Origin: an uncultured Collinsella sp.
Lineage (GTDB): Bacteria; Actinomycetota; Coriobacteriia; Coriobacteriales; Coriobacteriaceae
Assembly (NCBI GenBank): GCA_902479095.1
Contig: CABSNL010000086.1
Coordinates: 1 to 6,017, forward strand
Reading direction: 5' to 3'
DNA: 6,017 nucleotides
Shown: positions 1 through 5,982 of the stretch, in pieces
Position numbering within the stretch: the stretch's first letter is position 1
How the letters are laid out: each line of letters opens with the position of its first letter
Position numbers and translations under genes: made by a program
The notes under the pieces: generated by a model
What the model saw: only the letters and a program-made list of their open reading frames with translations
Databases searched by the model: none
Told to the model about the DNA's origin: nothing

Positions 1-35
1 GGTCTCGTGGGCTCGGAGATGTGTATAAGAGACAG
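1..35. other. Nextera/Tn5 sequencing adapter (read 2 side), not genomic
   Basis: Bases 2-35 match the Illumina Nextera read-2 transposase adapter. Bases 17-35 are the 19-base Tn5 mosaic end, AGATGTGTATAAGAGACAG. Base 1 would be the last base of the i7 index. The real genome begins at 36. Reading through the adapter gives a false N-terminus, MGSEMCIRDR, in frame with the priA fragment; any protein carrying it is an artefact. It is not a natural transposon end: the mosaic end is an engineered sequence and the flanking adapter tail is also present. Confidence 0.98.
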
Positions 36-1188
36 GTATAACGGTGCCACCTGGACGCGCGTCGAGATGCCCGAGCGCCCGGGACACGCCGTGCTGCCGA
101 CAGTCCGCATTGCCGACCTGCGCCGCGAGTTCTCGCACGGCAGCCGCTCTATGTTCTCAAAACCGCTGATGAAAGGCCTGGAGCTTGTGGTCGAGCGCCG
201 CGAGAAGGCCGTGCTGTTGCACAACCGCCGTGGCTTTGCGCCGTTCCTGATGTGCCGCGAGTGCGGCTGCGTGCCCACCTGCAACCACTGCTCCACCGCG
301 CTTACGTATCACGAGCGCACGCACACGCTGCAGTGTCACACTTGCGGATCGTCCTGGCGCGTGCAGCCGTATCCGGCGGCCACGAGCCGTTGCCCCAAAT
401 GCGGCAGTCGCTACCTGGCAAAAATGGGTCTGGGCACTCAACAGATCGAGGACGCGCTGCACCAGATGCTTCCCGAGGACGTCGCCATTATTCGCATGGA
501 TGCCGATTCCACGCGCGGCAAGGATGCACACAAAAAGCTGCTCGAGCAGTTCGATGCGGCCGATTGCGCCGTGTTGCTGGGCACCCAAATGATCGCAAAG
601 GGTCTTGACTTTCCCGAGGTCACGCTCGTGGGCGTGGTCAATGCCGACTTTGCATTAAAGCTGCCTGATTTTCGCGCAGGGGAGCGCGCCTACGATTTGC
701 TGGAACAGGTGGCGGGCCGTGCCGGTCGCGGCGATCGCCCCGGCGAGGTGATCATCCAGACCTACCTGCCCGAGGATCCGGTCATTCGCGCCGTCGCTGA
801 GCACGACCGTTCGATCTTTACCGACTACGACCTGGACCAGCGCCGCGACGCGCTGTACCCGCCGTTTGTTCGCTTGGTCAACATCTTGGTGTGGTCGGTG
901 AACCGAGACGACGCGCAGGACTACATCGGGCGCATTGCAAAGCTTCTTAAGCGCCGTTTGCATGCCGCCGCGCCCGACTTTTTGCGGGCGGGGAGTGCCG
1001 TGCCGCAGGTGCTGGGCCCGGCTTCGTGTGTAATCGAGAGAGCCAAGGACCGTTACCGCTTCCATCTGCTTGTGAAGTCGCCCGTGGGGTACCATGTCTC
1101 TGATGATATCGACGCCTGCCTCAAAGAGGCGGGCTCTGTGCGCGGCGTGAGCGTGAGCGTTGACGTCGACGCCTATGATTTGATGTAA
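36..1188 (+). CDS. priA: Primosomal protein N' (replication restart helicase PriA), C-terminal fragment
   Basis: PriA is a 3'-5' superfamily 2 DNA helicase that binds stalled forks and starts primosome loading for replication restart in the cytoplasm. About 383 residues remain, against about 730 in E. coli; the N-terminal DNA-binding domain and the first helicase motifs lie beyond the contig end. Counting from the first genomic codon (37-39), four CxxC pairs at about 73/76, 82/85, 100/103 and 119/122 form the two-zinc module inserted in the helicase core. Next come GTQMIAKG (from about 182, motif V region) and QVAGRAGR (224-231, motif VI). The end resembles the PriA C-terminal domain, with LGPASCVIERAKDRYRFHLL and a final VDVDAYDLM. 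It is followed 12-18 bases later by def, so the two are probably co-transcribed. The truncation is technical, not a pseudogene. Confidence 0.96.
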
Positions 1189-1194
1189 CAACCC

Positions 1195-1200
1195 GAAAGG
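1195..1200 (+). promoter_or_regulatory. Shine-Dalgarno site deciding the def start
   Basis: GAAAGG lies immediately before an ATG at 1201 and six bases before a second in-frame ATG at 1207. Zero spacing is unfavourable for initiation and six bases is normal, so the site favours 1207. This is inference from spacing alone. Confidence 0.6.
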
Positions 1201-1206
1201 ATGGCC

Positions 1207-1743
1207 ATGGAAGCCAACGGAATCGTACTGTCGCCCGACCCTCGTCTGCGCCAGGAGTGCGCCGTCATCGAGGAGATCACCCCGGCGATCGAGGCGCTTG
1301 CCGAGAAGATGAAGAAGATGATGTTCGACAACGGCGGTTGCGGCCTGGCCGCCCCGCAGATCGGTGAGCTCATTCAACTCGTCACCATTGATTGCGATTA
1401 CAGCGACAAGAACGACTATGACCCGTACGTGCTCATTAATCCCGCCATTGTTGAGCAGAGCGACCATCTGGTCCCGTTTAGCGAGGGCTGCCTTTCCATT
1501 CCTGGCATTAGCTGCGAGATCGAGCGTCCCGATCATGTTGTCGTTGAGGCATACGACTTGGATGCCAACCTGATTCGTTATGAGGCCACGGGCGACCTGT
1601 TCTGCGTGTGCCTGCAGCACGAGATCGATCACCTGCACGGCAACACCATGTTCGAGCGACTGAAGCCTATGCAGAGGATTAAGGCAGTCAAGGAGTACCG
1701 GGACGCCCTGGCCCGCGGCGCTCGACCGGGCGAGACTGAGTAG
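1207..1743 (+). CDS. def: Peptide deformylase
   Basis: This metal-dependent hydrolase removes the N-formyl group from nascent proteins at the ribosome, undoing the modification made by Fmt. All three family motifs are intact in the 178-residue product: G44-C-G-L-A-A-P-Q51 (GxGxAAxQ), E93-G-C-L-S97 with metal ligand Cys95, and H138-E-I-D-H142 with ligands His138 and His142 and catalytic Glu139. Length is normal for the family. The start at 1207 is preferred over the in-frame ATG at 1201 because of Shine-Dalgarno spacing; the longer form would have 180 residues. The gene follows priA by 18 bases, suggesting one operon. Eight bases after its stop a large palindrome begins, separating it from its usual partner fmt. 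Codons are mostly C/G-ending, as in priA. Confidence 0.96.
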   Translation: MEANGIVLSPDPRLRQECAVIEEITPAIEALAEKMKKMMFDNGGCGLAAPQIGELIQLVTIDCDYSDKNDYDPYVLINPAIVEQSDHLVPFSEGCLSIPGISCEIERPDHVVVEAYDLDANLIRYEATGDLFCVCLQHEIDHLHGNTMFERLKPMQRIKAVKEYRDALARGARPGETE

Positions 1744-1751
1744 GTCCCACC

Positions 1752-1887
1752 GTCCCCTTCCGCCGCAGGGCTTAGGTTTTGCTCCATGCTCAAACAGTCC
1801 TGCTCGCACGAAGAGCACATTAAGTGCTCTTCGGCTCGTGCGGAACTGCGCGTGGAGCAAAACCTAAGCCCTGCGGCGGAAGGGGAC
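1752..1887. repeat. 136-base palindromic element with perfect 35-base arms
   Basis: Bases 1752-1786 are the exact reverse complement of 1853-1887. A second stem lies in the centre, 1809-1818 with 1824-1833 (CGAAGAGCAC / GTGCTCTTCG) around the five-base loop ATTAA. The middle parts pair only partly. The element has no open reading frame with family features and no obvious flanking direct repeat. It could be a MITE-like or REP-like intergenic palindrome. In RNA it would fold into a very long hairpin, but no U-tract follows directly, so it is not a classical terminator. It fills the space between def and fmt. Confidence 0.9.
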
Positions 1888-1961
1888 TGCGTTTTCGTGC
1901 TCCTGTTCGCCCGGGTGCCGTCGGGCCAGGGAAGGGCGTCTTCGCTGATAGGTGCTTTACT

Positions 1962-1990
1962 GAAAGAGCTGCTTTTATGGCGGCTCTTTC
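1962..1990 (+). terminator. Probable intrinsic terminator between def and fmt
   Basis: GAAAGAGCTGC (1962-1972) pairs with GCGGCTCTTTC (1980-1990) around a seven-base loop. The stem has 11 pairs, one of them a T-G wobble. It is followed by TTTGGTTTTG, a broken T-tract. It would end transcripts from priA-def, implying that fmt-rsmB have their own promoter. The imperfect T-tract leaves attenuation or a plain hairpin possible. Confidence 0.55.
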
Positions 1991-2104
1991 TTTGGTTTTG
2001 GGTATATTTGTTCTTGTTGAATTGTTCTTGCGGATAGGCTTGGTACTTGGCTTTCCGCTGTTCTTTGTAGCCGTCTCGGCTTTGGTTGAGAGGAGACGAT
2101 CTTT
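1991..2104 (+). promoter_or_regulatory. T/G-rich fmt leader with Shine-Dalgarno site
   Basis: A hand count of these 114 bases gives 51 T, 33 G, 17 C and 13 A, unlike the C-rich DNA before it. AGGAG at 2091-2095, nine bases before the fmt ATG, is a good ribosome binding site. A promoter is expected here if the hairpin at 1962-1990 terminates, but I find no convincing paired -35 and -10 boxes. The lone -10-like TATATT at 2003-2008 has no good partner. Together with the palindrome and the terminator, this accounts for most of the 361-base gap; 1888-1961 shows nothing recognisable beyond a five-base stem (1909-1913 / 1922-1926). Confidence 0.5.
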
Positions 2105-3025
2105 ATGCGTATTGTGTTTATGGGTACGCCTGATTTTGCTGTGCCTTCGCTGACTTCGCTTGTTGAGGCTGGGAATGAGATTGCGCTTGTTGTTACTCGT
2201 CCTGATGCTGTTCGTGGGCGTGGTAAGAAGCTGGAGCCGTCTCCTGTTAAGGCTAAGGCGCTTGAGCTGGGGTTGCCGGTTGTTGAGGCTAATCGTATAA
2301 CGGCCGAGGTTGTTGAGGCTCTCCAAGCTGCGCAAGCCGATATTTTCTGTGTGGCTGCTTATGGTTGCATTTTGCCGGATGACGTGCTGCATATGGCGCC
2401 GCTCGGCATTGTGAATGTTCATGCGTCCTTGCTGCCTCGTTGGCGTGGGGCTGCTCCTATTCAGCGTGCGATTCTCGCTGGTGATGAGGTTGCTGGCGTT
2501 TCTATCATGCGCATCGGGCATGGCGTGGATACTGGTGCTTATTGCGCTCAGGCTTCCACGTCGGTTGCCGGCAAGCATGCTGAGGCGCTCACGATGGAGC
2601 TTGGTGAGCTTGGCGGCAAACTGCTGGCTGATACGCTTCCCTCGCTTGCCGATGGCTCGGCTGTTTGGACTGAGCAGGATGAGTCGCTCGTCACTCATGC
2701 TGCCAAGATTTCCAAGCTGGAGATGCGTCTGGATCCGCAGATGGCTGCGCTCGATTGCGTGCGTCATGTGCTCGCTTCGTCCGATACCGCGCCTGCTCGT
2801 TGCGTGATTGCCGGCAAGACCGTGCGCGTGCTCGATGCTGCGCCGGCTGATGTGTCGCTTGGTGAGGGCGCCGTTGACGTTAAAAACAAGCGTGTTTTCC
2901 TTGGCCTTTCCGATGGTGCGGTTGAACTGCTCGAGGTTAAGCCCGATGGCAAGCGTGCCATGGCCGCTTCTGCTTGGGCTGCTGGGCTGCAAGGCGCCGA
3001 TCTTTCGTGGGGTGTTTTGTCATGA
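2105..3025 (+). CDS. fmt: Methionyl-tRNA formyltransferase
   Basis: Fmt transfers a formyl group from 10-formyltetrahydrofolate to Met-tRNA(fMet), making the initiator tRNA for bacterial translation. The 306-residue product is close to the usual length (315 in E. coli). The N-terminal Rossmann domain opens with MRIVFMGTPDFAVPSL. The catalytic triad is intact: Asn104 and His106 in GIVNVHASLLPRWRGAAPIQ, and Asp142 in GHGVDTGA. The C-terminal tRNA-binding domain follows from about residue 200 (THAAKISKLEMRLDP) and ends with PDGKRAMAASAW. The start has AGGAG nine bases upstream. The stop overlaps the rsmB start (ATGA). Third codon positions near the start are almost only T or G, unlike priA and def, although the protein itself is ordinary. 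Confidence 0.97.
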   Translation: MRIVFMGTPDFAVPSLTSLVEAGNEIALVVTRPDAVRGRGKKLEPSPVKAKALELGLPVVEANRITAEVVEALQAAQADIFCVAAYGCILPDDVLHMAPLGIVNVHASLLPRWRGAAPIQRAILAGDEVAGVSIMRIGHGVDTGAYCAQASTSVAGKHAEALTMELGELGGKLLADTLPSLADGSAVWTEQDESLVTHAAKISKLEMRLDPQMAALDCVRHVLASSDTAPARCVIAGKTVRVLDAAPADVSLGEGAVDVKNKRVFLGLSDGAVELLEVKPDGKRAMAASAWAAGLQGADLSWGVLS

Positions 3026-4422
3026 GCAAGCTGTCTCCCGCGCGCAAGCTTGCGCTCGATGTGTTGATGGAGGCCGATCGCCGCGGCATGTACGCACGCG
3101 ACGTGTTGTCTTCCCGTGCTTCCGCCAAAGCTATTGACCAGCGCGATTCCGCCTTTGCCGCCCGCTTGGCGCTGGGTGTTGCCGCCACGCAAGGTATTTT
3201 GGACGAACTGCTCGATCAGTTTCTTGATAAGCCTAAAAAGGTTGCGCCGCGTGTTCGCATGGCGCTTCGTATCTCGGCCTTCGAGATGCTCTATCTGCAT
3301 ACGCCTGGCCGCGTTGCTGTAAGTCAGGGTGTTGAGCTGGTTCGCTGCGGCGCTAAGTCCGCCGCTGGCTTGGCCAATGCCGTGCTCCATAAGGTCGCGG
3401 ACAACGTTGAGAACTTTGCCACTGCGTCCGATGTAGATGAGCCTGAGCGACGCTTGGTTCGTCTGTCGCGCCTGATGGGTCTGCCGCGTTGGCTTTGCGC
3501 TCGTATTATGGCCTCGTTCGATACCCCAGAGGGTGCGCTCAACTTTGCTGGCAATCTGGCCCCCGCGCCTCTGGCCCTGCATGAGAACGCCTTTGCGAAC
3601 AAGCCCGATCCGTTTATCTCCCAGCTTGTGGCACCAGTGTTCCCGGGTTGTCATGCGCCTGTCGATGCTCAGGTTACGGTTGCGTCTGGCGTATTTGAAC
3701 GCGCTGCTGCCGTGGCCTCGGATCTTAACGCCCAGCTCATCGCCACGGCTGCCACGCGCCCTGGAAGCTGCCTTGAGATTGGTGCCGGTCGTGGCACCAA
3801 GACGTATGTGATGATGTGTCAGGCTAAGCGCGCCGGGTATGAGCGTCAGCATACGGCGCTCGATCTTCATGATCGCAAGTGCGACCAGAATCTCGCTCGC
3901 CTGCATAAGGCCGGTATTCAGGGCGTTCGTACGGTTTCGGGTGATGCCTGCGAGCTTGATGAGGTGCTGAAGTCGTTTGATGCCATGCTTGGGGAGCCGG
4001 TTAAGTTCGACACGGTCTTTATCGATGCGCCGTGCTCGGGCACCGGCACCATGCGCCGTCATCCCGAGATCCCATGGCGTCTAACTGAGAATGACGTTGC
4101 GACTGATTTGCCCAAGCTGCAGCTGACGATGCTCAAAGAGGCTGCCGCGCGCGTGGCTGCCGGCGGCGAGCTCATTTATGCGACGTGCTCGGTCTTCGAC
4201 GAGGAGAACACACAGGTGGTGGACGCGTTCCTTGCTTCTCCCGAGGGTGCCGGCTTTAGCGCGGCGCCGCTTTCCAAAGCACAGATTCTGCAACTCCCCG
4301 AGTTCGATCAGGCCAAGAAGCTCGTTTCCGTACGCCAGAACGATCGAGGCCTCTTCCAAAGCGTACCGGTAAACGCCGACTCCTACGACGGTCACTTCTG
4401 CGCCCGCCTGGTCCACAAGTAA
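3022..4422 (+). CDS. rsmB: 16S rRNA (cytosine-967 C5)-methyltransferase RsmB/Sun
   Basis: RsmB uses S-adenosylmethionine to methylate a cytosine of 16S rRNA during small-subunit assembly. The 466-residue product has an N-terminal NusB-like RNA-binding domain (about 1-140, with RVRMALRISAFEMLYL) and a C-terminal Rossmann methyltransferase domain. Motif IV is D335-A-P-C-S-G-T-G342 with Cys338; motif VI is T388-C389-S, Cys389 being the expected nucleophile. The C-terminus, YDGHFCARLVHK, fits the family. The SAM-binding motif I reads L251-E-I-G-A-G-R-G-T-K-T261 rather than the common CAAPGGKT form. The ATG at 3022 overlaps the fmt stop by four bases, so translation is probably coupled; the same frame is open upstream to an ATG at 2974, but that lies inside fmt and adds unrelated residues. 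The 3' end uses mostly C-ending codons. Confidence 0.94.
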   Translation: MSKLSPARKLALDVLMEADRRGMYARDVLSSRASAKAIDQRDSAFAARLALGVAATQGILDELLDQFLDKPKKVAPRVRMALRISAFEMLYLHTPGRVAVSQGVELVRCGAKSAAGLANAVLHKVADNVENFATASDVDEPERRLVRLSRLMGLPRWLCARIMASFDTPEGALNFAGNLAPAPLALHENAFANKPDPFISQLVAPVFPGCHAPVDAQVTVASGVFERAAAVASDLNAQLIATAATRPGSCLEIGAGRGTKTYVMMCQAKRAGYERQHTALDLHDRKCDQNLARLHKAGIQGVRTVSGDACELDEVLKSFDAMLGEPVKFDTVFIDAPCSGTGTMRRHPEIPWRLTENDVATDLPKLQLTMLKEAAARVAAGGELIYATCSVFDEENTQVVDAFLASPEGAGFSAAPLSKAQILQLPEFDQAKKLVSVRQNDRGLFQSVPVNADSYDGHFCARLVHK

Positions 4423-4428
4423 CTACTA

Positions 4429-4495
4429 AGTTGCGGTGAAATAGGGATTGAATAGCGGCATCTACCTGCCAAACAGTCCTTATTTCACCGCAACT
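4429..4495. repeat. 67-base palindromic element after rsmB
   Basis: AGTTGCGGTGAAATA (4429-4443) is the exact reverse complement of 4481-4495. Allowing two T-G wobbles, pairing extends to 22 pairs (4429-4450 with 4474-4495). Inside is a small hairpin, GGCA (4457-4460) with TGCC (4467-4470), loop TCTACC. It starts seven bases after the rsmB stop. No T-tract follows on the + strand, so a classical terminator is unlikely. It carries CAAACAGTCCT at 4470-4480, also found in the palindrome after def. A dispersed intergenic repeat is the best guess. Confidence 0.85.
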
Positions 4496-4507
4496 CACAA
4501 GGAAACC

Positions 4508-4530
4508 TGGGTAGCTTGATTAGCTACCCA
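4508..4530. repeat. Short perfect hairpin in the convergent gap
   Basis: TGGGTAGCT (4508-4516) pairs perfectly with AGCTACCCA (4522-4530) around loop TGATT. No strong T-tract follows on either strand; the - strand continues AGGTTTCCTTG. It may be a weak or back-up terminator for - strand transcripts, but its function is not shown. Confidence 0.5.
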
Positions 4531-4544
4531 TAGAGCAAAGAAAT

Positions 4545-4574
4545 AGCCCCGCGATCGGCGTTGATCGCGGGGCT
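4545..4574 (-). terminator. Bidirectional intrinsic terminator between rsmB and the zinc-ribbon gene
   Basis: AGCCCCGCGATC (4545-4556) pairs perfectly over 12 bases with GATCGCGGGGCT (4563-4574), loop GGCGTT. On the - strand it is followed by ATTTCTTTG and on the + strand by GTTTGGTT. It begins nine bases past the stop of the - strand gene at 4584, so its main job is probably to end that transcript. It can also stop + strand transcription from rsmB, as expected between convergent genes. Confidence 0.85.
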
Positions 4575-4583
4575 GTTTGGTTC

Positions 4584-4820
4584 CTAGTGGCTATGCGGGC
4601 AGTTGGCGCAGCAGCCGCTGGTGGCGCTGGTGCTGGAGCCGCCGCTTCGTTGATCGGTGTTGTAGAAACCGCTGCCCTCAAATTTAATGCCGCTGGCCGA
4701 GAACGTTTTGGCCGCCGGGGCACCGCAGCTGGGGCACACGACCTCGGGAGTCTCGGACATGGGATGCTCAACCTCAAACACGTTGCCGCAGCTCGAGCAC
4801 TTGTAATCGTAGCGCGCCAT
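4584..4820 (-). CDS. FmdB-family zinc-ribbon protein
   Basis: This 78-residue protein matches the FmdB-type putative regulatory family by its start, MARYDYKCSSCGNVFEVEHPM, and by two CxxC knuckles, Cys8/Cys11 and Cys29/Cys32, which should bind one zinc ion. The segment KTFSASGIKFEGSGFYNTDQR is also typical. A Gly/Ser/Thr-rich linker leads to a tail with Cys70, Cys71, Cys74, His76 and His78, which might bind a further metal. The biochemical role of the family is unknown; the name comes from a gene next to formamidase, and this is not evidence for a regulatory function here. AAGGA lies six bases before the ATG. It reads in the same direction as malQ, 88 bases downstream of it, with a hairpin between them, so it is probably a separate transcript. 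Confidence 0.9.
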   Translation of the reverse strand: MARYDYKCSSCGNVFEVEHPMSETPEVVCPSCGAPAAKTFSASGIKFEGSGFYNTDQRSGGSSTSATSGCCANCPHSH

Positions 4821-4842
4821 AATACTTCCTTTTCAGCACAAA

Positions 4843-4864
4843 GCGGGCAGATTACTCTGCCCGC
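4843..4864 (-). terminator. Hairpin between malQ and the zinc-ribbon gene, possible malQ terminator
   Basis: GCGGGCAG (4843-4850) pairs perfectly with CTGCCCGC (4857-4864), loop ATTACT. Read on the - strand, the stem is preceded by TTGAATTTTT and followed by TTTGTGCTG, a short T-tract. It lies 44 bases after the malQ stop and 22 before the next start, so it could end malQ transcripts or act in the leader of the zinc-ribbon gene. Confidence 0.6.
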
Positions 4865-4908
4865 AAAAATTCAAACGTCTGTAACTGTACCCTATATCGG
4901 GGGTTTTA

Positions 4909-5982
4909 TCACGCTTCGCCCCAGAATCTATGGTTGTTGCGCAAGAGCTGTGCGGTTTTGTTCTCGGCGGCTGCAATGTCCGCCTCGTCAGCCTGCCAGG
5001 TCCAGTTGCCCGTGGCCACGCCCGGAACGTTCATGCGCGCGTCGTCGCCAAGCCCCAGGACATCCTGCAGTGGCATCATCACCAGGGGAGCGTCGCTTGC
5101 CAGCGCGTCGCTCATCAGCTTGGCCGCCACCTCAACACCGCTCGGTTCATCGCCGCCCGCAAAGGTACGGGTGCACCAACCGGCCAGCGTCGACGTATCG
5201 TGCGTCGAGGTGTACAGAATCTTGCCGGGCGTGGGATGCACACCGCAACGAACGTCGTAGTCGCTAAACTCCAGCACGTCCATGCCGGGGAAACCGCAGG
5301 TCGATGCCATGGCGCGAACACCGGGCGTCAGATAGCCCAAGTCCTCAGCGATAAAGTTGAGCGGACCCAGTTCGTCATAGGCGGTCTGGAACAGGTCCTT
5401 GCCCGGGCCCGCCAGCCAGCGGCCGTCGGCGCATGCCTTGCCCGCTGGAATGCTGTAATAGCTGTGGAATCCCAGGAAGTGATCCAGACGCACACGGTCG
5501 TAGAGCGAAAACGCGCGGCGCAGGCGATCCATCCACCAGCTATAGCCGTCCTGCTTCATGTGGTCCCAGCGGAACGTCGGGTTGCCCCACACCTGGCCCT
5601 CGGGTGCAAAGTTGTCGGGCGGCGCGCCGGAAATCTCAATCGCTTTGCCGGTATCGGACAGCCAGAAGTTCTCGGGCTCGCTCCACGCATCCGCCGAATC
5701 GTCCGAGACATACATCGGGATATCGCCGATGACCTCGATGCCCTTCTTGTGCGCATAGTTCATGAGCTCGCACCAAGCTAGGTCAAAGCGGTACTGCATG
5801 TACGCCTGAAGCTCGGCCTCGTCGTGGAAGCGCTTGTCGTCGATCAGATGCTCGTTGTAGCGCGCGACATCTGCCGGCCAATCATGGCGCGTCTCGCCCT
5901 CAAAGTACTTCTTAACGGCCATGTAGACGCAGTATTTCTCGAGCCAATCGGCATTGCGATGTTTAAACGCGGTGTACAGTGG
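4909..5982 (-). CDS. malQ: 4-alpha-glucanotransferase (amylomaltase, GH77), C-terminal fragment
   Basis: The enzyme transfers alpha-1,4-glucan chains between maltodextrins in the cytoplasm, during maltose or glycogen use. About 357 residues remain of a family length near 500; the N-terminus is beyond the contig end. Numbering from the first genomic codon (5980-5982), GH77 landmarks appear in order: GDIPMYV (86-92), GAPPDNFAPEGQVWGNP (119-135), VRLDHFLGF with nucleophile Asp167, AEDLG with acid/base Glu213, and YTSTHDTST with Asp262 as the third catalytic carboxylate. MPLQDVLGLGDDARMNVPG and GNWTWQ near the end complete the pattern. All three catalytic residues are present, so the enzyme is probably active. 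An apparent start MYKRQ just beyond is translated adapter. No maltose-system neighbours are visible here. Confidence 0.95.
   Translation of the reverse strand, partial: PLYTAFKHRNADWLEKYCVYMAVKKYFEGETRHDWPADVARYNEHLIDDKRFHDEAELQAYMQYRFDLAWCELMNYAHKKGIEVIGDIPMYVSDDSADAWSEPENFWLSDTGKAIEISGAPPDNFAPEGQVWGNPTFRWDHMKQDGYSWWMDRLRRAFSLYDRVRLDHFLGFHSYYSIPAGKACADGRWLAGPGKDLFQTAYDELGPLNFIAEDLGYLTPGVRAMASTCGFPGMDVLEFSDYDVRCGVHPTPGKILYTSTHDTSTLAGWCTRTFAGGDEPSGVEVAAKLMSDALASDAPLVMMPLQDVLGLGDDARMNVPGVATGNWTWQADEADIAAAENKTAQLLRNNHRFWGEA

Noticed and set aside
655..1860. Long - strand reading frame of about 400 codons across priA and def
   Set aside because: It lies opposite two clear genes, has no family features and starts within the palindrome. 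Codon bias of the + strand genes explains its openness.
2003..2045. Promoter boxes for fmt (TATATT at 2003, TTGAAT at 2017-2022)
   Set aside because: No suitable partner box lies at normal spacing for either, and T-rich DNA yields such matches by chance.
1977..2153. Possible small hydrophobic protein (MAALSLVLGIFVLVELF...) before fmt
   Set aside because: The ATG sits in the loop and stem of the terminator-like hairpin, has no ribosome binding site and overlaps the fmt start by 49 bases. T/G-rich DNA alone gives Leu, Val and Phe codons.
1820..4062. Two long overlapping - strand frames opposite fmt and rsmB (1820-2992 and 2764-4062)
   Set aside because: Both are rich in Arg, Ser, Ala and Leu without recognisable motifs and lie opposite intact conserved genes.
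1752..4495. CRISPR array or attachment sites formed by the repeats
   Set aside because: The repeats are inverted arms of two different palindromes, not regularly spaced direct repeats, and no cas, integrase or tRNA gene is present.
4884..4912. Promoter for the zinc-ribbon gene on the - strand (GTGATA, 17 bases, TACAGT)
   Set aside because: Each box matches only four of six consensus bases and the first overlaps the malQ stop codon. Too weak to annotate without transcript-start data.
4587..5781. Long + strand frames opposite the zinc-ribbon gene and malQ
   Set aside because: They run antisense to two well-supported genes and show no domain features.
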